Part shown: piece after piece, positions 18,341 through 26,726 of the stretch
Layout of the letters: every line of letters starts with the position of its first letter
Numbering within the stretch: the first letter of the stretch is position 1
NCBI RefSeq assembly: GCF_002797735.1
Contig: NZ_PGFG01000001.1
Location: forward strand, 1,736,001-1,800,000
Length of the DNA stretch: 64,000 nt
Direction: 5' to 3'
Origin: Thermoflavifilum aggregans
Lineage (GTDB): Bacteria; Bacteroidota; Bacteroidia; Chitinophagales; Chitinophagaceae
Program-made: the position numbers and the translations under genes
The notes under the pieces: model-generated
Database searches by the model: none
Seen by the model: only the letters and a program-made list of their open reading frames with translations
Told to the model about the DNA's origin: nothing

Positions 18341-20863
18341 ATGAGTGAAGAAAAAACATTTCAACAGAATCAGGAAGAAACATTGCATAATATAACGGCT
18401 GTTAGCGGATTGTATGAAAACTGGTTTCTGGATTATGCTTCCTATGTGATTCTGGAACGCGCCGTGCCTGCCATTGAAGATGGATTGAAGCCCGTGCAGC
18501 GGCGCATATTGCACGCCATGAAGGAAATGGATGATGGCAGATTTAATAAAGTTGCAAACATCATCGGTCAGTCCATGCAATACCATCCGCATGGCGACGC
18601 ATCTATTGCAGAAGCTATCGTGAATCTGGGTCAGAAAAATTTATTGATCGAAACACAGGGCAACTGGGGCGATATACGCACAGGCGATGAAGCAGCAGCT
18701 CCCAGATACATCGAAGCCAGGCTTTCCAAGTTTGCGCTGGAAGTAGCTTTTAATCCCAAAACCACAACCTGGCAATTGAGTTACGACGGACGAAAGTATG
18801 AGCCTCTTACCCTGCCCATGAAGTTCCCACTGCTGCTGGCACAAGGCGTGGAAGGTATTGCTGTGGGACTGTCAACACGTATCCTGCCGCATAATTTTTG
18901 TGAAATCATTGATGCAGCGATCGCTTATCTTAAAAACAAGCCTTTTCAGCTATATCCTGATTTTCCAACAGGAGGCATGGTTGATGTAAGCCAGTACCAG
19001 GACGGCCAACGTGGCGGACGTGTAAAAGTACGTGTGCACATCGAAGAAAAAGATAAAAAAACATTAATCATCCGCGATGTTCCTTATGGCATCACAACTA
19101 CACAACTGATTGATTCCATTATCAAAGCCAACGATGCAGGAAAAATCAAAATCAAAAAAGTTGTTGATAATACTGCGAAAGAAGTTGAAATTGAAATCCA
19201 GCTCGCACCGGGCGTTTCACCAGAAGTTACAATAGATGCTCTTTATGCATTTACCGATTGTGAAATCAGCATTTCACCCAATGCATGTGTCATCATTGAC
19301 GATAAACCTCATTTCGTAAGCATCAGCGATATCCTGAAATACAATGTAAACCATACCCGTTCATTGCTCCAAAAAGAACTCGAAATCAAATTGCAGGAAC
19401 TGGAGGATGAATGGCATTTTGCAAGCCTGGAAAAAATATTTATTGAAAAACGGATTTATCGTGAAATTGAAAATGCAGAAAGCTGGGAAGAGGTTTTGAT
19501 AACCATCAGAAATGGACTTCAACCTTATCTGCATGTATTGCATCGCCCGGTTACAGATGAAGATATTGTAAAATTAACCGAAATCAAAATCAAACGTATT
19601 TCCAAATACGATCTCCGCAAGGCTGAAGAAGATATCAGGCAGATTGAACAACAAATACAGGAAACCAAATATAATCTGAATCATCTTACCGAATTCACCA
19701 TACAGTATTTTGAAAATCTGAAAAAGAAATATGGCAAAGGCCGCGAACGGTTAACGGAAATCCGCGTATTTGATACCATCCAGGCTACAGCCGTGGCTAT
19801 GGCCAACACCAAACTTTATATGCAACGGGAAGAGGGATTCATTGGTACATCGTTGAAAAAAGAAGAATTTGTGTGCGATTGTTCTGATTTGGATCAGATT
19901 ATCGTATTCCGAAAAGATGGATACATGCTGGTAACCCGTGTGAGCGAGAAAGCATTTGTAGGCCGGCAAATACTCTACGCCGGTGTATTTCATAAAGATG
20001 AAAAAACTATTTATCACATGATTTACACCGATCTGGATTCGGGCATCACCTATGCCAAACGCTTCCAGGTAGGTGGTATTACATTAAACAAAGAATATGC
20101 GTTGGGTAAAACCACACGCACAAGGGTACATTATTTTTCCGCCAATCCGAATGGTGAAACAGAAATCGTACAAATTACCCTGAGTCCTTCATGCTCTGCA
20201 AGAAAGAAAGTATTTGAATTCAATTTTGCTGATTTAGATGTGAAAAACCGCCAGGCACAGGGTAATCAGGTAACCCGTTATCCCATAAAATCAGTGAAGG
20301 TAAAGGAAAAATCTGCCGGCATCATTCAGGTTGAAGAACGATGGTATGATCCGGAAATAGGACGCCTGAATACAGAAGGCAAAGGGCAATTGCTGGGAAG
20401 TTTTTATCCGGATGATAAAATTCTAATCATCTATAAAAACGGAACGTATGAGCTGAATGATATTGCACTTACCCATCGCTACGATCCTCATACGGTATTG
20501 CTGATTGAAAAATTTGATCCGGAAAAAACAATCACAGCAATTTATTATGACGGCGAAAAAGATGCCTGTTTTGCAAAACGTTTTCATATTGAAACGCAAA
20601 GTGAAGACACTGTATTTTCATTCATAAGAGAACATCCGAATTCTGTTTTGCTGCTGGCAACCACAGATCCATCACCCGTAGCATCCATGATTACCGGCAA
20701 ACGCAGATCCGAAGCCCGGCAGCAACGAATTCAACTGGCATCTGCAATAGCTGTTACTGGATGGAAAGCAGTAGGAACCAAGATTTGTGAAGGCAAGCCT
20801 GCTGAAATCCATTGGGAAAAACAAGAGGATACAGCAACCAAAGAACAAGCCAGCTTGTTTTGA
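18341..20863 (+). CDS. parC: DNA topoisomerase IV subunit A
   Basis: 840 residues. The breakage-reunion domain includes DYASYVILERAVPAIEDGLK, QSMQYHPHGDASIAEAI and the catalytic Y123 in EAAAPRYIEARL. A coiled-coil region lies around 340-460. The C-terminal part carries degenerate beta-pinwheel repeats without an obvious GyrA-box, in line with ParC rather than GyrA. It forms the heterotetramer with ParE encoded two genes upstream. The Lys-rich tail (GKRRSEARQQRIQLASA) may contact DNA. Confidence 0.94.
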   Translation: MSEEKTFQQNQEETLHNITAVSGLYENWFLDYASYVILERAVPAIEDGLKPVQRRILHAMKEMDDGRFNKVANIIGQSMQYHPHGDASIAEAIVNLGQKNLLIETQGNWGDIRTGDEAAAPRYIEARLSKFALEVAFNPKTTTWQLSYDGRKYEPLTLPMKFPLLLAQGVEGIAVGLSTRILPHNFCEIIDAAIAYLKNKPFQLYPDFPTGGMVDVSQYQDGQRGGRVKVRVHIEEKDKKTLIIRDVPYGITTTQLIDSIIKANDAGKIKIKKVVDNTAKEVEIEIQLAPGVSPEVTIDALYAFTDCEISISPNACVIIDDKPHFVSISDILKYNVNHTRSLLQKELEIKLQELEDEWHFASLEKIFIEKRIYREIENAESWEEVLITIRNGLQPYLHVLHRPVTDEDIVKLTEIKIKRISKYDLRKAEEDIRQIEQQIQETKYNLNHLTEFTIQYFENLKKKYGKGRERLTEIRVFDTIQATAVAMANTKLYMQREEGFIGTSLKKEEFVCDCSDLDQIIVFRKDGYMLVTRVSEKAFVGRQILYAGVFHKDEKTIYHMIYTDLDSGITYAKRFQVGGITLNKEYALGKTTRTRVHYFSANPNGETEIVQITLSPSCSARKKVFEFNFADLDVKNRQAQGNQVTRYPIKSVKVKEKSAGIIQVEERWYDPEIGRLNTEGKGQLLGSFYPDDKILIIYKNGTYELNDIALTHRYDPHTVLLIEKFDPEKTITAIYYDGEKDACFAKRFHIETQSEDTVFSFIREHPNSVLLLATTDPSPVASMITGKRRSEARQQRIQLASAIAVTGWKAVGTKICEGKPAEIHWEKQEDTATKEQASLF

Positions 20864-21007
20864 GACAGGCATTTATGAACAGATGATAACATTAAAACGA
20901 AAACAACTGCCTGATAAAAGAAGGTATTTGATGTGAGTTAAAGTTTTTGTGCAGCATCGAATATTAGCCTGTATTTTGCTATCTTCATGCGAAATTGTTA
21001 TGCATCT

Positions 21008-21883
21008 ATGAATAGCAGATGGATTCTTGTGATCTTATGGATAAGCCTGATGGCGGGAGGCTGTGTGTCGCAGAAAAAATATGTGGAAGCGCGCCTGCAC
21101 TTGGCCAACCTGCTGCAGGACAGCCTGCAGCTGAGTCATCAGTTGCAGATATGCAATGATACGGTTGCAGGCCTTCGCAACCAGCTGGCCGACGTGAACG
21201 ATCAGTTGCAGCGTTATATTCAGGCCGCTGCCATCGAAATCAGCAGTAAACAAAAACAGATCCAGTCATCACAGGCACTCATCCAGCAACAACAGCAAAG
21301 ATTAGCCGAACAGCAACAGCAGCTCGTCCACCTGCAACAGGTGCTTCGCCAGCAACATGCCCTGATGGACAGCATCCGGAATTCCATTGCCCGTGCGCTG
21401 ATGGGCTTCAAATCTGATGAACTGAGTGTGCAAATGCAAAACGGACGGGTATATGTGTCGCTGCAAGAAAAACTGCTCTTTAAGTCGGGAAGCGCAGTGG
21501 TCGAACCCAAAGGCGTGGAGGCGCTCGCCAGACTGGCTCAGGTGCTGAATCAACATCCCGATCTGGACATTGACGTGGAAGGACATACGGATTCCATTCC
21601 CATCCACGGCCGCTATCCGGATAACTGGGCATTGAGTCTGGCACGGGCTGCTTCGGTAACCCGCATCCTGATCAACGACTATCATGTAAGCCCGCTGCAT
21701 ATTACGGCTTCGGGGCGCAGCTGGTATGATCCCGTGGATACCAACAGCACGCCGGAAGGACGCGCCCGCAACCGACGTACCGAGATCATTATCACGCCCA
21801 AGCTGGACGAGCTTTTCCGGCTTATTGAGCAAAATGGAGAACCTCCGGCTACCAGCCAGGATTCAGGAAGCCTTTCACCATGA
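21008..21883 (+). CDS. OmpA-family peptidoglycan-binding lipoprotein
   Basis: 291 residues from the ATG at 21008; an alternative ATG at 20987 adds seven residues. The signal ends in LMAGGC, a relaxed lipobox. A long Gln-rich coiled coil follows (about 40-125, with runs of Q). The C-terminal OmpA/MotB domain shows LLFKSGSAVVEP, VEGHTDSIPI, NWALSLARAASV and GRARNRRTEI, which bind diaminopimelate of peptidoglycan. It probably ties the outer membrane or a complex to the wall. Its stop overlaps the start of the glycerate kinase by four bases. Confidence 0.88.
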   Translation: MNSRWILVILWISLMAGGCVSQKKYVEARLHLANLLQDSLQLSHQLQICNDTVAGLRNQLADVNDQLQRYIQAAAIEISSKQKQIQSSQALIQQQQQRLAEQQQQLVHLQQVLRQQHALMDSIRNSIARALMGFKSDELSVQMQNGRVYVSLQEKLLFKSGSAVVEPKGVEALARLAQVLNQHPDLDIDVEGHTDSIPIHGRYPDNWALSLARAASVTRILINDYHVSPLHITASGRSWYDPVDTNSTPEGRARNRRTEIIITPKLDELFRLIEQNGEPPATSQDSGSLSP

Positions 21884-23049
21884 ACATTTTGGTTGCCTGC
21901 AACAGTTTCAAGCACAGCCTGTCAGCTGTTGAAGCCACAAAATCCATCGCTCGCGGCCTGCACAAGGCAGGCCTGCCTGCCCAACATATTCAGCTTTTTC
22001 CCGTAGCCGACGGCGGTGATTTTACAGCCGATACCCTGCAATTTCATCTGGGAGGGCAGCGTTACAACGTTCGTTGCCACGATCCCCTGATGCGCCCGAT
22101 CCATGCCCGCTGGCTATGGCTGCAGGAGCAGCGGGCAGCTATGATAGAAATGGCTGCAGCTTCCGGGCTCCGCCTGTTGCAACCCGGTGAACTTAATCCC
22201 CTTCAGGCCCATACATTCGGCACCGGCGAGCTGATACTCGCTGCTTTAAACAGGCATCCCCGTGAAATACTTATCGGCGTAGGTGGCAGTGCAACGGTCG
22301 ACGGAGGTACAGGCCTGCTCAGGGCATTGGGTGCTGTTTTCCTTGATCGTCATGGTAAAGAACTGACCCGTCTGCCCATGCAGCTGCACCGCCTGCACCG
22401 CATTGATGACCGGGCGCTGGAACCCCTGCGCAACGCTCTCCAATGGAAAGTACTGTGCGATGTGGAAATCCCCTTGCTAGGTCCCCGGGGCACGGTAGCC
22501 CGTTATGCTTCACAAAAAGGCGCTACACCTGCTATGATGGCCCATCTGGAAGAGGCCTTGCACCGCTTTGCTGAAGTTACGCTCCAACAAACCGGCATTT
22601 CGCTGCTGCGGCATCCCGGAGCCGGCGCTGCCGGTGGCATGGCCGGAGGCCTGCACGCCTGGTTGGGAGCCGCTCTGTTACCTGGAGCCGATTTTTTTCT
22701 CGAATACACGAACATGAATAAAGCCTTGATGCACACCGATCTGGTCATCACCGGCGAAGGAAAGCTCGACACCCAGACTCTCGATGGCAAAGCCCCACTC
22801 GTGGTAGCCCAACATGCACACGTTCACCAGATTCCCGTCGTTGCCCTTGCTGGCGAAATTCCCCGCCTTATTCCACCCAGTCTGCAACAACATTTCGATG
22901 CCATTTTTTCCATTGTCAACGGTCCCGGCTCTTTGGCAGACCATATAGCCGCTACTCGCCAGCATCTTTTCCGTACTGGCACGCAAATAGGCCGTTTGCT
23001 GCAAGCAGGATTATCTTTTTCTCAGTCGTATCATTCCACAAAAAAGTGA
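21880..23049 (+). CDS. Glycerate kinase (GlxK/GarK type)
   Basis: 389 residues, matching the type I glycerate kinase family. Landmarks: ILVACNSFKHSLSAVEATKS at the start, FPVADGGDFTADTL, GVGGSATVDGGTGLLRALG, GAAGGMAGGLHAW and VITGEGKLDTQTLDGKAP. It phosphorylates D-glycerate with ATP to 2- or 3-phosphoglycerate. The start overlaps the OmpA-like gene by four bases. No glyoxylate or galactarate genes are nearby. Confidence 0.93.
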   Translation: MNILVACNSFKHSLSAVEATKSIARGLHKAGLPAQHIQLFPVADGGDFTADTLQFHLGGQRYNVRCHDPLMRPIHARWLWLQEQRAAMIEMAAASGLRLLQPGELNPLQAHTFGTGELILAALNRHPREILIGVGGSATVDGGTGLLRALGAVFLDRHGKELTRLPMQLHRLHRIDDRALEPLRNALQWKVLCDVEIPLLGPRGTVARYASQKGATPAMMAHLEEALHRFAEVTLQQTGISLLRHPGAGAAGGMAGGLHAWLGAALLPGADFFLEYTNMNKALMHTDLVITGEGKLDTQTLDGKAPLVVAQHAHVHQIPVVALAGEIPRLIPPSLQQHFDAIFSIVNGPGSLADHIAATRQHLFRTGTQIGRLLQAGLSFSQSYHSTKK

Positions 23050-23117
23050 TGATTTTATTTATTCTGTTTTAATGGAATGAAATGAAACATGCCGGAAATT
23101 CGGCTTATATTTGGCTT

Positions 23118-23732
23118 ATGGTCGCAGTCATTACAGGCGATGTCGTTCATTCCCGAAAATTATCACCGGCTTTGTGGATGCAGCAGCTGAAAGATGCACT
23201 TTCCACAGCTGGTCATTCACCGGGAGATTGGGAAATATTCCGGGGCGATAGCTTTCAGCTGATGCTGCAGGAACCGGCACGAGCTTTCCGGATGGCTATT
23301 TATCTCAAAGCCTGCATAAAAATGCTGAAACACGTGGATGTGCGGATGGCCATCGGCCTGGGTGAAGTGGAATATTCGGGTGAACGGATTACAGAAAGCA
23401 ATGGTACCGCTTTTGTTCATTCAGGGCTGCGGTTTGAAAACCTAAAAAAAGACAAACAACTGCTGGGCGTACAAAGTCCAGATCCAGAGTTCGACGCGGA
23501 AATGAATCTCTACTTCCGGCTGTGTGGCATAGCCATGGATCACTGGACCAGCAAAGCAGCCGAAGTGGTGAAGCTATCTCTTGAATTCCCGCAGGCTTCG
23601 CAGGAAGAACTTGGGAAAAAATTGCATATTCAGCAACATGCCGTGAGCAAAAGGCTGAAAACGGCGTATTTTCAGGAAGTCATGGAGGTTGAACGGCGTT
23701 TTCGGGAAAGAATCGAAAAATATTTTGGCTGA
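23118..23732 (+). CDS. SatD-family protein
   Basis: 204 residues from the ATG at 23118, which gives the family-like beginning MVAVITGDVVHSR; an ATG at 23082 would add 12 unrelated residues. The middle contains FRGDSFQLML and ADVRMAIGLGE-like sequence (VDVRMAIGLGEVEYSG) resembling a nucleotide-cyclase-like core. The C-terminus holds a winged or simple HTH (SQEELGKKLHIQQHAVSKRL). SatD proteins are poorly understood. A TATATTTG box at 23106-23113 lies only five bases before the ATG, so the message may be nearly leaderless or the box is chance. It overlaps the next gene by one base. Confidence 0.82.
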   Translation: MVAVITGDVVHSRKLSPALWMQQLKDALSTAGHSPGDWEIFRGDSFQLMLQEPARAFRMAIYLKACIKMLKHVDVRMAIGLGEVEYSGERITESNGTAFVHSGLRFENLKKDKQLLGVQSPDPEFDAEMNLYFRLCGIAMDHWTSKAAEVVKLSLEFPQASQEELGKKLHIQQHAVSKRLKTAYFQEVMEVERRFRERIEKYFG

Positions 23733-24454
23733 TGTTATTTATCCGGCTTTTAATTGCACATTGGATAGGAGATTTCTTTTTGCAGCCTTCGCGTTGGGTA
23801 AAGGCCAGGGATGAGCATGGCTGGAAGGCTCCGCAACTGTATCTACATTTGTGCATACATATCTTGCTAGCCTGGCTGCTGAGCTACAGGCTGGATTTCT
23901 GGTCGTGGGCCATAGGCCTGGGAGCGGTGCATGGGCTCATTGACATAGGAAAATATTTCGCCAAACGCAGCCTGCATATGCCAGATGGAGGATTGTTTTT
24001 GGCCGACCAGTTGCTGCACATCCTCAGCCTGTGGATAGCTGCCCGCTGGTATATGCATCAGCCCTGGTTTGAATCCAGATGGATGACCCCATCCCTGTTC
24101 GTCTGGATAGCAGCCATGCTGTTTCTTACCCTGCCTTGCTCCATGCTGATACGCGTGTGGATTGCCCGCTGGACGCCTCAGGTGCGCGACAAAGCCTCCC
24201 TGCTGCATGTCGGACAGTGGATTGGTATGCTGGAAAGGATCCTGATCTTGTGGTTTGTGGTATTGGGTCAATGGCAGGGCGTGGGATTTTTGTTTGCAGC
24301 CAAATCCATATTCCGGTTTGGAGATTTGAAAGATGCGCACGACCGGCAGCTTACAGAATATGTGATGGTGGGAACCCTGCTGAGTTTCACGCTGGCTATT
24401 GCTATCGGTTTGCTGGCTGCGCATGCATTGCAGAATATCAACGGAAGCATCTAA
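23732..24454 (+). CDS. DUF3307-family membrane protein
   Basis: 240 residues with about six hydrophobic segments. The N-terminus (LLIAHWIGDFFLQPSRWVKA) and HLCIHILLAWLLSY match the DUF3307 signature, in which a His/Asp-containing first helix is followed by a Gln. It is an integral inner-membrane protein of unknown function. Its start codon shares one base with the SatD stop (TGATG), so the two are coupled. Confidence 0.85.
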   Translation: MLFIRLLIAHWIGDFFLQPSRWVKARDEHGWKAPQLYLHLCIHILLAWLLSYRLDFWSWAIGLGAVHGLIDIGKYFAKRSLHMPDGGLFLADQLLHILSLWIAARWYMHQPWFESRWMTPSLFVWIAAMLFLTLPCSMLIRVWIARWTPQVRDKASLLHVGQWIGMLERILILWFVVLGQWQGVGFLFAAKSIFRFGDLKDAHDRQLTEYVMVGTLLSFTLAIAIGLLAAHALQNINGSI

Positions 24455-24465
24455 AACCAAAAGCT

Positions 24466-25338
24466 ATGGATCATAAAACGATAGGATTTATAGGCGCAGG
24501 ACATCTGGCACAACCGCTCATTCAGCATCTGATAGATGCTGGTTACCAGGTATACTTGTATAACCGCACAGCATCAAAGCTGGAGGCCTTTCGCCATCAG
24601 GCACATATTTGCCAGGCGGTATCCGAGCTATGCCAACAGGTACAGATAGTCATTTCGCTGGTGGCCGATGATAATGCTCTGGAGCAACTGAACCCGGATA
24701 TTGTGAGCCATTTACCGGAAAATGGCATACACGTTTCCATGAGCACGGTTTCTCCGCAGCTTATCCGGCAATTGCATCAGGATTACCAGGCAAAACAACG
24801 CATCCTGCTGTCGGCTCCCATTATGGGCAGACCCGAAGCCGCCCGCGCAAAGGCTATCCATATCTGTATGGCAGGAGATGCCTCCGCCAAAAAGCGCATA
24901 GAGCCCATACTCAGGGATATGGGTGCCAGGCAGATTTTTGACTATGGCGAAAGTCCCATGCATGCCAATGTGGCCAAATTGGGTATCAACTTCTTGCTGG
25001 CAGCCGCTATGGAAGCTATGGCTGAAGCCTATCATCTGGTGGAATCCTATCAGCTGGATGCCGAACAATTTTATCAGATGATCACCAATACCCTGTTCAG
25101 CTGCCCGGCTTATCAAGGATACGGTAAGCTGATCCTGCAACAAAACTTCGACGATACCCAGTTTTCCGTACGCCTGGGACTGAAAGATGTAAACCTGGTG
25201 CGGCAAGCCGCTGCTGCACAGCAAATCAGCATGCCGCTCACCGAAACGGTTGCCCGGCACCTGCAACAAGCCATCGAAAAAGGATGGGCTGAAAAGGACT
25301 GGAGTGCCTTTACCAGCTTTGCCCGTGAAAAAGCGTAA
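24466..25338 (+). CDS. NAD(P)-dependent beta-hydroxyacid dehydrogenase
   Basis: 290 residues from the ATG at 24466. The N-terminal Rossmann motif is TIGFIGAGHLAQPLIQHL with YLYNRTASKLE as the NADP-leaning second strand. The catalytic-Lys helix is ANVAKLGINFLLAAAMEAM, with K and N spaced as in 3-hydroxyisobutyrate dehydrogenases. The SAPIMGRPEAARAKAI segment is the substrate-binding loop. Members reduce or oxidise small hydroxyacids (3-hydroxyisobutyrate, tartronate semialdehyde and others). The glycerate kinase three genes upstream makes tartronate semialdehyde reductase tempting, but nothing in the sequence proves it. Confidence 0.85.
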   Translation: MDHKTIGFIGAGHLAQPLIQHLIDAGYQVYLYNRTASKLEAFRHQAHICQAVSELCQQVQIVISLVADDNALEQLNPDIVSHLPENGIHVSMSTVSPQLIRQLHQDYQAKQRILLSAPIMGRPEAARAKAIHICMAGDASAKKRIEPILRDMGARQIFDYGESPMHANVAKLGINFLLAAAMEAMAEAYHLVESYQLDAEQFYQMITNTLFSCPAYQGYGKLILQQNFDDTQFSVRLGLKDVNLVRQAAAAQQISMPLTETVARHLQQAIEKGWAEKDWSAFTSFAREKA

Positions 25339-25363
25339 AGACGGGTTTACGGCAAATGATTGG

Positions 25364-25371
25364 TACCTTTG
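25364..25371 (+). promoter_or_regulatory. -7 box upstream of rimO
   Basis: TACCTTTG, an exact TAnnTTTG match, with a TTTA 18 bases upstream as a weak -33 element. It lies in the 52-base gap after the dehydrogenase gene. It implies transcription starting about 25378, shortly before the proposed TTG start of rimO. Confidence 0.5.
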
Positions 25372-25390
25372 CACCACAATTGCGCAAAGC

Positions 25391-26701
25391 TTGAAAACAA
25401 AAACTTTCCGGCCGAACAAGGTAAACATCATCACCCTGGGATGTGCCAAAAACCTGGTGGACAGCGAAGTGCTGAGCGCACAGCTGCGTGCCAACGATAT
25501 TGCCGTGTCGCACGAAAGCCGCAGATCCGACCATGAAGTGGTGATCATCAATACCTGTGGCTTCATCGAAAAAGCCAAAGCCGAATCCATCCAAACCATT
25601 CTGGAACAGGTAGAGCGAAAGAAAAAAGGCAAGGTAGAACGGGTGATCGTAACCGGATGCCTGAGTGCACGCTACCAGCAGGAATTGGCCGGTGAGATCC
25701 CGGAAGTAGACGCGTGGTTTGGTACAGAGCCTTACCGGGAGGTGCTGCAGCTGCTGCAGGCCGATTACAAGCAGGAGCTCATTGGAGAACGTCTGCTAAG
25801 CACGCCCAAACATTATGCTTATCTGAAAATCAGTGAAGGATGTAATCGCACCTGTGCTTTTTGTGCCATACCCCTGATGCGGGGTAAGCACGTGTCACGC
25901 CCGATGGAGGAAATCGTGCTGGAAGCCCGTAAACTGGCTGAAAAAGGAGTAAAAGAACTCATTCTGATTGCTCAGGAGCTGACCTATTATGGGCTGGATC
26001 TTTACAAAAAACGCACGCTGGCAGCCTTGCTCGATAAGCTTGCCGAGGTGCCCGGCATTGAATGGATCCGCCTGCATTACGCCTATCCGGCACATTTCCC
26101 CATGGATGTGCTGGATGTTATGCAACGCCAAAGCAAAATCTGCAAATACTTGGATATTCCCTTGCAGCATATCAGCGATCCTATCCTCCAGGCCATGCAC
26201 CGGCAAACAGACCGCCATTATATTGAACAACTGATTCATTCCATCCGGGAAAAAGTTCCGGATATCTGCCTGCGCACCACATTCATTGTAGGTTTCCCGG
26301 GCGAAACCCATCGGGATGTGGAAGAACTGATAGCCTTTATGGAACAGGTACGTTTTGATCGCGTGGGTGTATTCACATATTCACATGAAGAAAATACGCG
26401 TGCTTTTGTCCTTCGGGATGAAATTCCACAGGAAGAAAAGGAACGGCGGGCTGAGCTGCTGATGGATTGCCAGCGGGAAATTTCCTACGAAAAAAATCTG
26501 ACCCGCGTCGGCCAGGTGATGAAGGTTATGGTCGATCGCTGGGAAGCAGGGCGCTATGTGGGCCGAACGGAATTTGATTCTCCCGAAGTGGATAACGAAG
26601 TGATCATTCATACCGATAAAAAACTGCGCCCGGGCGATCTGGTGCAGGTACACATTGACCGAGCGTATGACTACGATCTCGAAGGCGAGCTTGTCTCTTA
26701 A
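25391..26701 (+). CDS. rimO: Ribosomal protein uS12 methylthiotransferase
   Basis: 436 residues from a TTG start at 25391, chosen because it gives the family-like beginning (M)KTKTF followed by KVNIITLGCAKNLVDSEVL and lies just after a promoter box. No in-frame ATG exists near this point. The MTTase domain has three Cys in TLGCAKN, NTCGF and TGCLS. The radical SAM CxxxCxxC is in SEGCNRTCAFCAIP. A TRAM domain is at the C-terminus (GQVMKVMVDRWEAGRYVGRT). It methylthiolates Asp of ribosomal protein S12. It is followed 25 bases later by bshC. Confidence 0.94.
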   Translation: MKTKTFRPNKVNIITLGCAKNLVDSEVLSAQLRANDIAVSHESRRSDHEVVIINTCGFIEKAKAESIQTILEQVERKKKGKVERVIVTGCLSARYQQELAGEIPEVDAWFGTEPYREVLQLLQADYKQELIGERLLSTPKHYAYLKISEGCNRTCAFCAIPLMRGKHVSRPMEEIVLEARKLAEKGVKELILIAQELTYYGLDLYKKRTLAALLDKLAEVPGIEWIRLHYAYPAHFPMDVLDVMQRQSKICKYLDIPLQHISDPILQAMHRQTDRHYIEQLIHSIREKVPDICLRTTFIVGFPGETHRDVEELIAFMEQVRFDRVGVFTYSHEENTRAFVLRDEIPQEEKERRAELLMDCQREISYEKNLTRVGQVMKVMVDRWEAGRYVGRTEFDSPEVDNEVIIHTDKKLRPGDLVQVHIDRAYDYDLEGELVS

Positions 26702-26726
26702 CCGGAGCTAAAAAGATATTTCATTC

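Noticed and set aside
20868-20930. CAGGCA/TGCCTG inverted repeat after parC
   Set aside because: Loop of about 40 bases and no T tail; not a convincing terminator.
24079-24465. Upstream extension of the beta-hydroxyacid dehydrogenase frame
   Set aside because: Overlaps most of the DUF3307 gene in another frame; the Rossmann motif begins right after the ATG at 24466.
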